Shown: positions 1-9,855 of the stretch, piece by piece
Numbering within the stretch: the stretch's first letter is position 1
How the letters are laid out: each line of letters starts with the position of its first letter
NCBI GenBank assembly: GCA_002104945.1
Contig: MCFH01000128.1
Coordinates: 1 to 33,094 of the forward strand
DNA: 33,094 nucleotides
Direction of reading: 5' to 3'
Source: Piromyces finnis
Taxonomy: Eukaryota; Neocallimastigomycota; Neocallimastigomycetes; Neocallimastigales; Neocallimastigaceae
Program-made: the position numbers and the translations under genes
Notes under the pieces: generated by a model
What the model was told of the DNA's origin: nothing
Databases searched by the model: none
Seen by the model: the letters and a program-made list of their open reading frames with translations, nothing else

Positions 1-840
1 TGATAATAGAAAATAAAATCTATATCCATTATTTTAATACTTTTTAACAGTCAAATTCATATACAATTTTCAAATTTTGAAACTGGATAACTTCCGTCAA
101 TTATTTATATTTGTTGTAAAACTTTATATCTTATGCTTAATTAAAATTATTCATTGTGGTATATTAGTTTTTCTTGATTCTTCATCGGTTTTTCATTATT
201 TATATGAAGGGATATAAATAATTTTCATATAGCATCAAATCAAGCAATTGGAAATTAATAGATATTGGTTAGGTAAAGAAAGTAATACATAGTGTGAATC
301 TAATTAGTATTTGATCACCTGAAAAATTAAAACATAGTAATAATTTTACAAATAATATTATCATAGGTATCAGGTATCTCTTTCATAGAACGTAATTTCT
401 ACTTTCTGTAATTTTTGTATGGATAGAAATAAAATAGTTACATTAGTAGTTTTTTACTACCTTTAAATGAATTGAAAATACTTAAATATAAAATATAAGC
501 CTCTCATGTAATAAGTATAATCTTTCTTATAAATTATATTATTTAATTTTATTTATATAAAAAATAAAAATTATTTTATTTATTTAATAACTTTACATTC
601 AAATTAATACATGTATTATAGATTTATATAAATTTGTTAACTTTAATTTATCACAATTAAAAATATAAAAATCTTTTCTAATTATATAGTAATTGAAAAT
701 ACAGAAACATTAAAGTTAATAAATTTATTATATTTAATTCTACTAATATAATAAAAAATTAAAAAAAAATAATTATATCATTAATTTATATAATTATATA
801 TTAAATACTAAGTAAATATATTATGTATATTATTCTATTT
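1..840. other. AT-rich intergenic region, no gene seen
   Basis: No open frame or protein motif stands out on either strand. The first ~450 bases are slightly less AT-rich than the rest, which becomes nearly pure A/T from about 480. This could be a decayed sequence or a downstream flank of the minus-strand genes that follow. Nothing RNA-like was recognised. Confidence 0.5.
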
Positions 841-1035
841 TTAATTGTCTTTGTTTATCCTTTCCACTACATGGTTTTTACATCTTTTATTTCTTATCAA
901 TTTAATATGCACTTCTTTAAGATAGTTTTCCATTTTGACATTATTTTGTTGAGATGCATATTTCCATAATGAAACTTTATTATTATCATCATCATAAATT
1001 TCAGTTTCGATATTCTTTAATCTATTGTTAATCAT
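841..1035 (-). CDS. short hypothetical protein downstream of the giant ankyrin gene
   Basis: A 64-codon frame starting at an ATG (MINNRLKNIE...). It is hydrophilic and charged, with an acidic DDD patch near residue 15 and a basic tail (RNKRCKNHVVERINKDN). I recognise no family. It lies about 115 bases downstream of the ankyrin gene on the same strand, so it could be a tiny gene, a degraded 3' part of an ankyrin-type gene, or chance. Its mixed codon content and its contrast with the nearly pure A/T upstream are the only arguments that it is coding. Low confidence. Confidence 0.3.
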   Translation of the reverse strand: MINNRLKNIETEIYDDDNNKVSLWKYASQQNNVKMENYLKEVHIKLIRNKRCKNHVVERINKDN

Positions 1036-1150
1036 GATATTAATAATATTATAGCAGTCTAAGATTATAGAATACTTTAATAAATTACTTATAAATTTTC
1101 TTCTGTATAATCAATAAAAAGTTTTAAATAAGTTAATTTTGAATTTTCTT

Positions 1151-4100
1151 TTAATTTTTTAAACAATTTCTCAAATTCTTTAAACTATAAATATTCATTT
1201 TAGCTTTATTATCTATGAAACATTTCACAATATCTTCATTAATATTTTTTCTTGTTATGGCAAAATAAAATATAGAACATTTATTTTTGCCTTTTGAGCG
1301 AATAATATAATTAACATTAGCACCGTGTTTTATCAGTAATTTAAGTATTTCACAATTATTTTTAATTATAGCTTGAATTATTGGAATTTTTCCATTGACA
1401 TAATTGATATTACCTTTGAAATACCTTAGTATCAATTTAAGAATATTTATATTTTCAGTTTCTATTGCCATATTTAAAGCGGAACATATAGCTTTTCCAA
1501 TATTAATGTAATTTCTTCTTCCTTTTTTAATATATTTCAAAAACAATTTAGTATAATATACTAAATTTAGCTTTATTGAATAAAGTAAAGCGTTATCAAA
1601 ATCGTCAATTTTAAATTCTTTACTTAACAAGTAATGAACCATTTTTTCAGACTCTTCCTCCTTTTCAATCATCATTCCCATAACTAACGGATTTATATGA
1701 AACTTTAATTTATGAATATTAATATAATAATCTATACAATCTATGAAATCAAATTTATCATATAGATGGGATTGTCTGTTACAAATTATAATTTTAAATA
1801 ATTCTGTATTTGAATTGACATCCGAAAAATAATCTTTTAAATTTCTACTTCTACAACTTTTAAATATTTTATTTAATATCCCTTTTATATTAAAAAAAAT
1901 TATTCCAGTAATAATATTTTCAGATGAGATAAGATTAATAAATTTATCTGAATCAATACTGAGTAAATACAATATGGAATATTTATCCTCTTTCAATAAA
2001 GCATAATATAATATTAAATTTTTATATCTATCTATCATGTTTACATTATTTATATTTACATATTTTTTAATATCGAAATTCTCATTAAATAAATATGCTT
2101 TTATAATATCATTATCAAACATACAATCAATGGTATAAAGTGTTGAATTACTATTATTATTGTTTCTTTCATTATAATGATATCTTAGATGTCTATTATT
2201 ATTATTTAATTTTAATCTTTTATTTTCATTTTCATCATCAATAATAATTATTGTTTCTGTACTATTACGTTTATTCCTTTCTTCTATTGCTCTATTACTA
2301 TTTACGTCACTAAAACAGTTTTTCTCAGTATTTTGATATTCATTTTCATTTTCATCATCGTCAATAATTATTGTTTCTGTTCTATTACGTTTATTCCTTT
2401 CTTCTATTGCTCTATTACTATTTACGTCACTAAAACAGTTTTTCTCAGTATTTTGATATTCATTTACATTTTCTTCATCATCAATAATTATTATTGTTTC
2501 TGTTCTATTACGTTTATTCCTTTCTTCTATTGCTCTATTACTATTTACGTCACTAAAACAGTTTTTCTCAGTATTTTGATATTCATTTACATTTTCTTCA
2601 TCATCAATAATTATTATTGTTTCTGTTTTATCATGCTTATTCTCTTTTTCAAATATTCTATTATTATTCACACCACTAAAGCAGTTTTTCTCAGTATTTT
2701 GATATGTAATTTTACTATTTTTGTTAGATTCATTTAAATAGATATTTGAACTATTTTTACATATTTTATTTTTTTTTATTAAATAATCAAAAATTATTTT
2801 ATTTATAACATGATTATTATCCTCTAAAGATTTTTCTAGTATGGTTTTATTTTCGCGGTTTCTTAAATTTAAATCAGCGCCATAATCCAATAAAATTTTA
2901 AATAGACTATAATCTTGATTTAAATATTTTTCTTTAAATGAATTACAACCACAATGTCTGTAAGAAATAAATAATGGATATTCATCATAACCATTACAAT
3001 TACTATTGACATTAATTTGTTTATTAATTATTGGATGGAATAATAGACATTTAATCAATTCATGATTATTGTCTTTTATTCCATTAATAAATAAAAGACC
3101 AATATTCTTTTCTTTATAGTCATTTTTTATTTTCATATATATTTTATCATTATTTTTGTTGAACATTATATTTTTATAAATGGCTTCAAGGTCCTTAATT
3201 TCAATAATAATGTTTTCTTTATCATACTTTTTTGGTGTCGAAATACCTAGTGATAATTCATCTAAATTAATTTTTAATAAGGATCCTATCATCCTGATAT
3301 ATTTTTCTTTATTATCAACAAAAATATCATTTTCAATGGATTTTAAAATATATTTTAAATCTATGTACGATTTTTTAAAACTTTTATTTAAAAGAAATTT
3401 TGGAATAAGAATATTGATTATTTTTTCTTTATTATTATTATTTTTAATTAAAGATATTAATATTTCATTAATATCTATTTTATTAAAATTAAATGATTCA
3501 TTAATGAAAAATGTGTTGCTGAATATTTTAATTTCATTAACATTATTAAAATTATATTTTACACTATTCATTAATAAATCTTGAATATTTATATTATTAA
3601 TAATTTTTAATTTTTTTTGCTTATTTAAAACATTAATAAGCATTCTTAAAATATTAGTATATTTGTTATAATATACTGAATTTATAATATAATCAAATTT
3701 AACAGTATCATCTGGATATTCATTTGCAATTGTTTCAATAATATTTTCAAAATATTTATTATGTAAATGATTTTTATCCATTTTGTCAATAATTTTTAAT
3801 AATATAGTATCATAATTTATATAATAATTGCTATTATAAGAAAATAAAAAAAGTGATTTTAAAATACAATCTATAAATGAATATTTTTTATTTTCGGCAT
3901 AAAAAAGTAAAAGGTTATAAAAACTAATATTTTTAACAACATTTTCATTCATTTTTAAAAATTTTAATAACATTTCAATTATCCATATTTTAGATGAATT
4001 TGCTACATAGTATAATATGTTTTCAATAAATGAAATGTTATAATTTTCAAAATTATATTTTATAATATATTCTAATAAATTTAACTTATTTTCAACTCGA

Positions 4101-4981
4101 CGTGTATAAGATACATCGCCAATAATATATTTATATAATTTCAATTTATTTAATATTTTCATGATTTCACTTGAACTTTTTTTGTCATATTTTATTAATA
4201 TGCTAATAGTTGGGTAATCGTAAGAGTCAACTTTTTTGTCGATATCCTTATATTCACAATTAAATTTTTCATAATTAAAAGTACGGTTATAGATTTTTTC
4301 AGTAAGATTAATATCTGTTTTTTCACCGTATTTTAATTCATAAATTTGATTATTTGTTAAAGGAATCCTGTATTTAAAACAAGTTAAAAATTTAATGATA
4401 TAAATGAAATTTTTATCTTTTAATTTATAATTTAAAACACGCTTTAACATTTCTTCATTTTTGCTTTCAATCAACATTATAATAAAACTTTCAATATTTT
4501 TATCTAAGTTTTCATTATCAAAGTTTTCTAAAAATTTTAATATTTTAACTATATCAACTTTCTCAATATAATATTTTTGAATGAAGGATATCAAATTTAC
4601 CCCTTCGTTATTTACATAATTTGTATTAGCACCCATTCTCATTAAGGAATGTGCCAATAAAAATTGTTCTTTTATCATTGCATCAAATAATGGTATTTTA
4701 ACATCGCCATCTATTTTAAATGTATAGTTTAATTCTTTATAATCAAAATACCTGATAATGCATAAAATTATATTTTTTGTATTTTCACTTTCTTTTTCGA
4801 CAGTTCCTATAGCACAAGTAAGAACGTCAAACTTATTATCTTGGTTCAATTTCATTCTAAATTTATTATAATTACTTTCATTTAATCTTTTTTCAAATGC
4901 TTGAGTATCAGTATTATTGTCAATACAATATTTAATGAATTCTATTAATTCATCTATTTTTTCTTTTAACATAGCAGCCAT
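1151..4981 (-). CDS. giant ankyrin-repeat protein with four tandem SIM-like repeats
   Basis: An uninterrupted 1276-residue frame starting MAAMLKEK and ending NCLKN. Ankyrin-type helices appear near the N-terminus (residues ~95-125, LMRMGANTNYVNNEGVN), in the middle (~690-750, LLDYGADLNLRNRENKT) and near the C-terminus (~1195-1260, LLIKHGANVNYI). Between the second and third blocks, residues ~758-920 form four tandem units of 40-41 residues, each with YQNTEKNCFS(D/G)VN followed by an Arg/Lys/Asn stretch and then TETIIIIDDEE. That core, a run of Ile followed by acidic residues, matches the usual layout of a SUMO-interacting motif. A basic KRLKL and an Asn-rich linker follow. There is no signal peptide or membrane segment, so an intracellular, perhaps nuclear, scaffold is likely. 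Family (ankyrin) is confident; SUMO binding is inference. An intact frame of this length amid broken neighbours suggests constraint. Confidence 0.85.
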   Translation of the reverse strand: MAAMLKEKIDELIEFIKYCIDNNTDTQAFEKRLNESNYNKFRMKLNQDNKFDVLTCAIGTVEKESENTKNIILCIIRYFDYKELNYTFKIDGDVKIPLFDAMIKEQFLLAHSLMRMGANTNYVNNEGVNLISFIQKYYIEKVDIVKILKFLENFDNENLDKNIESFIIMLIESKNEEMLKRVLNYKLKDKNFIYIIKFLTCFKYRIPLTNNQIYELKYGEKTDINLTEKIYNRTFNYEKFNCEYKDIDKKVDSYDYPTISILIKYDKKSSSEIMKILNKLKLYKYIIGDVSYTRRVENKLNLLEYIIKYNFENYNISFIENILYYVANSSKIWIIEMLLKFLKMNENVVKNISFYNLLLFYAENKKYSFIDCILKSLFLFSYNSNYYINYDTILLKIIDKMDKNHLHNKYFENIIETIANEYPDDTVKFDYIINSVYYNKYTNILRMLINVLNKQKKLKIINNINIQDLLMNSVKYNFNNVNEIKIFSNTFFINESFNFNKIDINEILISLIKNNNNKEKIINILIPKFLLNKSFKKSYIDLKYILKSIENDIFVDNKEKYIRMIGSLLKINLDELSLGISTPKKYDKENIIIEIKDLEAIYKNIMFNKNNDKIYMKIKNDYKEKNIGLLFINGIKDNNHELIKCLLFHPIINKQINVNSNCNGYDEYPLFISYRHCGCNSFKEKYLNQDYSLFKILLDYGADLNLRNRENKTILEKSLEDNNHVINKIIFDYLIKKNKICKNSSNIYLNESNKNSKITYQNTEKNCFSGVNNNRIFEKENKHDKTETIIIIDDEENVNEYQNTEKNCFSDVNSNRAIEERNKRNRTETIIIIDDEENVNEYQNTEKNCFSDVNSNRAIEERNKRNRTETIIIDDDENENEYQNTEKNCFSDVNSNRAIEERNKRNSTETIIIIDDENENKRLKLNNNNRHLRYHYNERNNNNSNSTLYTIDCMFDNDIIKAYLFNENFDIKKYVNINNVNMIDRYKNLILYYALLKEDKYSILYLLSIDSDKFINLISSENIITGIIFFNIKGILNKIFKSCRSRNLKDYFSDVNSNTELFKIIICNRQSHLYDKFDFIDCIDYYINIHKLKFHINPLVMGMMIEKEEESEKMVHYLLSKEFKIDDFDNALLYSIKLNLVYYTKLFLKYIKKGRRNYINIGKAICSALNMAIETENINILKLILRYFKGNINYVNGKIPIIQAIIKNNCEILKLLIKHGANVNYIIRSKGKNKCSIFYFAITRKNINEDIVKCFIDNKAKMNIYSLKNLRNCLKN
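2221..2706 (-). repeat. four in-frame 120-123 bp tandem repeats inside the ankyrin gene
   Basis: Units lie at 2221-2340, 2341-2460, 2461-2583 and 2584-2706. The three C-terminal-coding units are nearly identical over ~90 bases (the part ending at the shared ...cagtattttgatat). The N-terminal-coding unit (2584-2706) has diverged in its middle but keeps both ends. Length differences are multiples of three (120 or 123), so the reading frame is preserved. This pattern fits recent unequal exchange or slippage under frame selection. Confidence 0.95.
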
Positions 4982-5739
4982 GTTTATTAATTTTTAATAA
5001 TATGGAAAGAGTATAGTGCTTTTTAAAAAGATATATAACAATATATTTATCAATAATGCTAAATTATTGTTCTAACCTCTATAATTATGTTAATTTTTTA
5101 TACTAAATAAAATAGGAAATTATATTATAATATATATGATAGGATTAGATTATTTCTTATTCTTATTATATAAATATAAAATAAAGAATATTAAGTTTTA
5201 ATATTTAATGTTACCATTTAACCTTTATTAAAAAATGGGAGAATCTTTACAATAAATTTACAATAAAGTTTTTATAAATTTTTAGAAATAAATATTAAAA
5301 AAAAATTAAATACATTAAAAATAAGTGAAAGATTTAAATTTTGACTTTTCAAAAAGTTTTAATAATTTACATGACTCTATAAAAATGATAATTGTAAATT
5401 ACAAAAATATTATTATCCATATGTTATGAAAAGTGATGTTTTTATCACAAATTTAAATCTTGGAGCTTGTTAATAATATAATTTAAATTATTTCTTAATA
5501 TTTTTATAAATATTTCATCTTTAAATAAAATAAAAGAACAGAAATACAAAAAAATATATACTTTCAATTAAACATTTACATTAATTATTATAAAAACAAA
5601 AAAAAATTATTAAGTTATAAAGAAAAAATTAAGTTAAAATCCATAGAAAATAGCATTTATTAATTTCCCTATTATTTATATTAAAATATAGTATTTATTA
5701 AAAATATTTTTTCTGACTTTTTACCTGAAAAACTCCCAG
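4982..5739. other. AT-rich intergenic region upstream of the ankyrin gene
   Basis: This stretch separates the minus-strand ankyrin gene from the plus-strand degraded gene that follows, so it should hold both promoters. It is almost pure A/T with many short A and T tracts; no distinct motif could be picked out by eye. Confidence 0.5.
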
Positions 5740-6366
5740 TTTAAAATGTTTAAAAGAAGTAGAATTTTTTAAAAAAAGTCGTCAATGTTTAACTAAATTA
5801 TTAAAAATTGGAGTATATACTAAATATATTGATTTTTTATCTTATATTAAACTTTATCAGTATTATCTAAAAATAAAAATTAGAAACATAATTTTATTGA
5901 AGTATCTTGTCCAGTATCGTGAAATGTATCCGAAAGAAAGGTATATTGAAAGAGTAAAAACAAAAAATGTTGGATTATTATTAGAGAATGAAAATGATAC
6001 TACCCAATTGGAACATTATTTATATAAATTAATGATAAAGGAGTATTTATCCCGAAAAAAAAAAACATCCAATATAATAAATTAGTGGACAACAAAATTA
6101 ATAGTAATAATGATAACAATTATTTAATACTTTTTAATAATGACGAGTTTTTAAACTTTTTCGTTAAAGAGTATTTTAAATTTATTAGCTTACCAAGGAT
6201 AAATCATCAACTTTCGAAATTCCAATACAACAATAAAAAAATCAATTCTGATTTAAACAGTATTAAAAATATAAAAAACTCATATTTATCTCAAAAAAAA
6301 ATCAATATAAATCCTAGATTTTGGGAGAGGGTAAAAAAAATCGGATCAAAAAAAATTTTAAATTAA
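5740..6366 (+). pseudogene. unrecognised coding remnant in two overlapping frames
   Basis: A frame without a clear ATG is open from ~5740 to 6085 (reading ...FFKKSRQCLTKLL... then ...VQYREMYPKERYIERVKTKN... and ...EHYLYKLMIKEYLSRKKK). It abuts a second frame from 6085 to 6366 (DNKINSNNDNNYLILFNNDEF... to ...WERVKKIGSKKILN). Both are Lys/Asn/Tyr-rich with real-looking amino acid composition, and the frames join at TTAGTGG, as expected for one gene broken by a frameshift. No family is recognised; helical content would fit many fungal proteins. A three-part gene with 6514-7497 is possible. The start is not identifiable, so the 5' end may be an exon boundary or a truncation. Confidence 0.4.
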
Positions 6367-6513
6367 TAAAATAATGGTTTTTATTTAGTTCTTAAATATT
6401 AATTCTAGAAAATTAAAAATTATATATCACATTGTTTTTTAGAATTATCTAATAAGTCCGTTCATACTTTATAATTAGCGCCATTACCATTACCAATTAC
6501 ATTCCACCTCATA

Positions 6514-6784
6514 AATGGCAGCAATTGAGTTATCCAATGAAATAACAATAATTCTTGAATAATTCGATTATGATTATTTAAATTCAAATGGAGATGCGAA
6601 TAATGACATTGAAAAGGATTTAGGTTTTGACACTGAAAGTATTAATCTAATTAATGGCGATAAATATGATAAATATATTAAAGGAAATAATAAATTATTC
6701 ATGAATTTAAAAAGATCTCATATACCTTGCTATGAAATATTTATAAATAATTTTGTTGATGTTAATGATTATACAGATTTATAA
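6514..6784 (+). pseudogene. small acidic hypothetical protein interrupted by one stop codon
   Basis: An ATG opens MAAIELSNEITIILE, then a TAA, then the same frame continues for ~72 codons (FDYDYLNSNGDANNDIEKD... ending NNFVDVNDYTDL) to a stop. The composition is typical of the acidic, Asn-rich fungal proteins here. It starts with MAA like the giant ankyrin protein, but I see no ankyrin repeat. It may be an exon: the next coding-like block begins right after a pyrimidine-rich ...ttattacag near 6895. Function unknown. Confidence 0.4.
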
Positions 6785-6895
6785 AGTAAAAAAGAATTCA
6801 ATGATAAAAATAATTTTTGAATTGAAAAAAAAATTGTATATTATGTATAAAATATTTACAAAAAAAAATTTAAATTATTCCTTTTTTTTATTACA

Positions 6896-7990
6896 GAGAA
6901 AATAAGACATTTATATTATGAAAGATATCTTGGTATATTTATTAACAAATCAATTATTATTACATATATTTTAAGAATTTTAAAAAGGATAAGAATAATA
7001 AAATGAGATTTATGAGGAAGCAATTAAATAAAGTAAATAAAGCTAACAAAATACAATCTTTAAATATATATTAAGTTTAAATAAGCTTTATTATGAATTT
7101 TTTAACATCAAACGAATAAATAATGAATGATTCGAAATAGACAATGAAAATAAATCTTATTTTTTATTGATATTAGGAATATACCTATTAAATTCCAATT
7201 ATTCTAATAATTATTTGTATAATTCAGTTGATAATTTCAATATTTGTAGGAATAAATATATGGTATATGATAATAAAATTGCTATTAACCTATGGTTAAA
7301 ATGGATTAATACTACTAGTTATTTGTAGATATATAATAAAGAATTTCATGAAAAAGAAAATGAAATAATAGAAAACACTAGAATTATAAATAATGTTTTA
7401 CAAATATATCTAAGAGATTTTTTCAACTGTGATAGTTATACAAATATCAATCAATTAATGTTACCATCTTTATTTTTATTATTTGAATTACAATAATATA
7501 TGCAATATTTATCAATTTAAAATAAATCCAAAAATTATATAAAAAATGTATTATTTAAAATTATAATAATATATACATTATTAAATTAAAAAATTATATA
7601 TTTCTTCAAAAATTTAATTATATTTTAATGAACCTTTACATTATTTTTTTTACAGAAAAAGTATTATGTTTTTTTTTTATAATCATAATTGTGCTTTAAC
7701 TGAATTTGGTTGGTGTTATTTAATTATTAAAAAAAAAGGTATCTTTTAAAAAATATTTATTTTAATTGTTATTATATTATTATTACTTTAACCCTAATAT
7801 CAATGAACTTGGAATAATTTCAAATTTAGATGAGATTTTGTTCAATGAAGTCAATAAGAAAACTAATAAAAATAATACCTTTTTGTATATTTTTACTTTT
7901 TATACTAAATACATATATTTTCTTTATATATATATATATATATTTTCACCTTCCCTTTTATTTTTTTGTGTTATATCCATATAAGAAAGT
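6896..7990 (+). pseudogene. decayed coding blocks, probably exons of one lost gene
   Basis: Two T-rich tracts ending in ACAG (near 6895 and 7656) look like 3' splice sites. After the first, a frame reads RHLYYERYLGIFINKSIII.... From ~7110 to 7497 another frame reads FEIDNENKSYFLLILGIYLL... then NLWLKWINTTSYL, a TAG, IYNKEFHEKENEI... and QIYLRDFFNCDSYTN to a stop; a TGA also interrupts it at the start. After the second site come YNHNCALTEFGWCYLI and NPNINELGIISNLDEIL. The protein-like composition (Trp, Cys, charged residues) is convincing, but stops and frameshifts make it a pseudogene. No family recognised. Confidence 0.4.
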
Positions 7991-8890
7991 TTAAATACAT
8001 AATCAATCAAACGAATGAATCTTTTTTAAAAAAAATTATATTATTATAATATATTCAAGATTATCAATAGAATCAATTAGAATATAACTACATTTCAACT
8101 CTAAATTATTAAAATAGCATACTCTTATTAATTTAAGATTAAAAAAAAAGTATCCATAAGTAATAGTGAATAACTAAAAGTATATATTGATTAAAAAAAG
8201 TTTAATAATAATATAACCCAAAAGAATGATGAATAGAAATAGATTTAACAGATGGATACATTTGAAACATATAACTTTGTATTATTCAGTGAGAAAATTG
8301 TTTTATATTAAATAATTATTGTAATATTGTTTAAGAATAAAAGTTTTTAGAAATATTATGTTTTTAAAGATGAAATATTATAAATTCATTATATAACTTA
8401 TCTAGTGAAATACTCTATATTTAATTAGAAAGTTTTATTCACTTGGTATAATTAATAATAAACAACTTTTTTATATTTGTAATCATATATAAATAAAATT
8501 TTTTATACTATTATATATAATGTTTTATATTTGTAATTTTTTTTTCATTTTGTTATAAAATTTTTTAATAAAATAAAAGACTTTTATATGTAATGTATAT
8601 GATTTTCTTATTTTAAAATCTTTAAATTAAAAAATTAAAGAAAAAAGTAAAGCTTAAATATCATTAAATACAACATCTAATAACAATAAGCTACTTTAAT
8701 ATGTATTTTTTCATAACAATAGACATTAAAAAATAATAAAAATGAAGAAACAAATAACAAACCCTTTTTAATATAATAATTAATATTATAAAATATATAG
8801 TAAATATATTCAATAATATTAGTATAAAACACAAATATTTAATCTCAAAATTAATAAAATTTTTAATAAATAATAATTATAATTAAAATA
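7991..8890. other. AT-rich intergenic region, no gene seen
   Basis: Nearly pure A/T with many homopolymer tracts, ending at the terminal CA-side boundary of the Copia LTR. No open frame with protein-like composition was seen on either strand. Confidence 0.5.
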
Positions 8891-9096
8891 TGTTAGAATT
8901 TTAGGTTTTTTAATATACTTTATTATGGTAATTTATTAATATTTTATTACAAAGATTTAATTAACAATTATAAATTTGTATTTACACTAAAATTTATGGC
9001 TTATGCTATAATACATACATTATTATTATATTACATTATGTCAATTACATTTTACTAATGAATAAAGTTTATTATAAAATTTGAGATTTTCTAACA
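8891..9096 (-). repeat. Copia 3' LTR, 206 bp with 8-bp perfect terminal inverted repeats
   Basis: On the minus strand the unit begins TGTTAGAA and ends TTCTAACA, a perfect 8-base inverted repeat with the TG...CA termini that integrase needs. It directly follows the polypurine tract, as a 3' LTR must. The size is short but normal for Copia elements. The five bases after the LTR on the minus strand are TATTT and would be one half of the target-site duplication; the other half is lost with the missing 5' LTR. Confidence 0.8.
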
Positions 9097-9108
9097 TTCC
9101 CCCTCAAA
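9097..9108 (-). promoter_or_regulatory. polypurine tract priming plus-strand DNA synthesis
   Basis: On the minus strand the sequence is TTGAGGGGGAA immediately before the LTR's TGTTAG. A G-rich purine run abutting the LTR is the primer for plus-strand synthesis in LTR retrotransposons, and this wording is characteristic of Copia elements. In a window this AT-rich a run of five G is striking. Confidence 0.85.
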
Positions 9109-9294
9109 CTTGATTTCATTTTGAAATTCAATATTTTAAAGTTTTGTTTTAAAATGAAATAAAATAAATAAAAAAATTTTTTTTTTTTTTTTAAATTTTA
9201 AAATTTTGTCAAATTATTATGAATATATAAGTATAATAATGCTTTATATAATATATTGCTTCACAAAGATTTTTACCTGTGAAATTATTGATTA
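9109..9294 (-). other. junction between protease and polypurine tract
   Basis: Only ~185 bases separate the end of the protease frame from the polypurine tract. They include an A-run of about 20 (minus strand) near 9170-9193. The missing pol domains should lie here, so the deletion breakpoint is probably in or next to this A-run. Confidence 0.5.
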
Positions 9295-9855
9295 TTACTT
9301 TGATGGTGTATGTGTATCCAAATAAACTGGTTTCAAAACATACGCGGGATTTGTGGTTAAATTGTTATTAGAATTAGATTTAAGTTTTGATATCTTACAT
9401 TTCAGATAGTAGCCATTACACTTCGCCTCGAACACAAGCTGTTTGTTTGAATCACTTTGGGAATAATTATTTTTGCTACAATCATGCGGATCTTGATTAA
9501 TTATTTTAATGTGATTTGGTTGTTGAATGGTATTTATAAATTTAATTCTGATGATACTATTAATATCTGGTTCGTGGTTACTTATCTCATTATTTTGGAT
9601 ATCAAATAAAGTTAAAAATACTTGATTGTTATGATTTTTTATTTGAGTGCTAATACCAGATTTCGTTAACTTTATCCCACTTATCAGGTTTTTATTGACG
9701 TCCTTTGAATATAGAACCTTATCTAAAACTATTTCAAAAATACATGATGATTTATTTGTAAAATTCATAATAATTTTTTCATCAATAAAATTTTTCAATA
9801 TTTCTTTATTATTTGTGATATGTTCACTTGCTCCTGTATCATAGGTAGGTCCATA
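9295..9855 (-). pseudogene. Copia retropepsin (aspartic protease) domain
   Basis: The frame reads YDTGASEHITNN just upstream of the 167-residue stretch that begins MKNFIDEK. DTGAS is the catalytic triad of retropepsins and is followed in Copia elements by -HITN-. About 50 residues on comes VLYSKDVNKNLISGIKLTKSG, matching the Copia protease tail (consensus LxxVLYVPxLxxNLLSVxxLxxxG). The rest (Asn/Ser-rich, ending THTPSK) leads towards the pre-integrase region, which is lost. The domain is out of frame with gag: a perfect 4-base tandem duplication (aggtaggt, 9843-9850 on the plus strand) lies exactly at the join, and removing one copy would restore a continuous gag-protease frame. Confidence 0.85.

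Noticed and set aside
2221-2706. CRISPR-like array
   Set aside because: The units are contiguous tandem repeats in a coding frame with no unique spacers, in a eukaryotic context.
2333-2737. Plus-strand frame with repeated hydrophobic units (134 aa)
   Set aside because: It is antisense to the in-frame tandem repeats of the ankyrin gene, whose minus-strand reading is far longer and makes domain sense.
3180-3584. Plus-strand hydrophobic frame of 134 aa
   Set aside because: Antisense shadow of the giant ankyrin gene; Ile/Leu/Phe richness comes from Asn/Lys/Glu codons read backwards.
6514-7497. Reassigned stop codons (ciliate-type code)
   Set aside because: In-frame TAA, TAG and TGA all occur in decayed genes, while the intact ankyrin genes end at ordinary stops and contain none inside. 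Comparison of the LINE copies shows a TAA standing where the other has TAT, so these are mutations.
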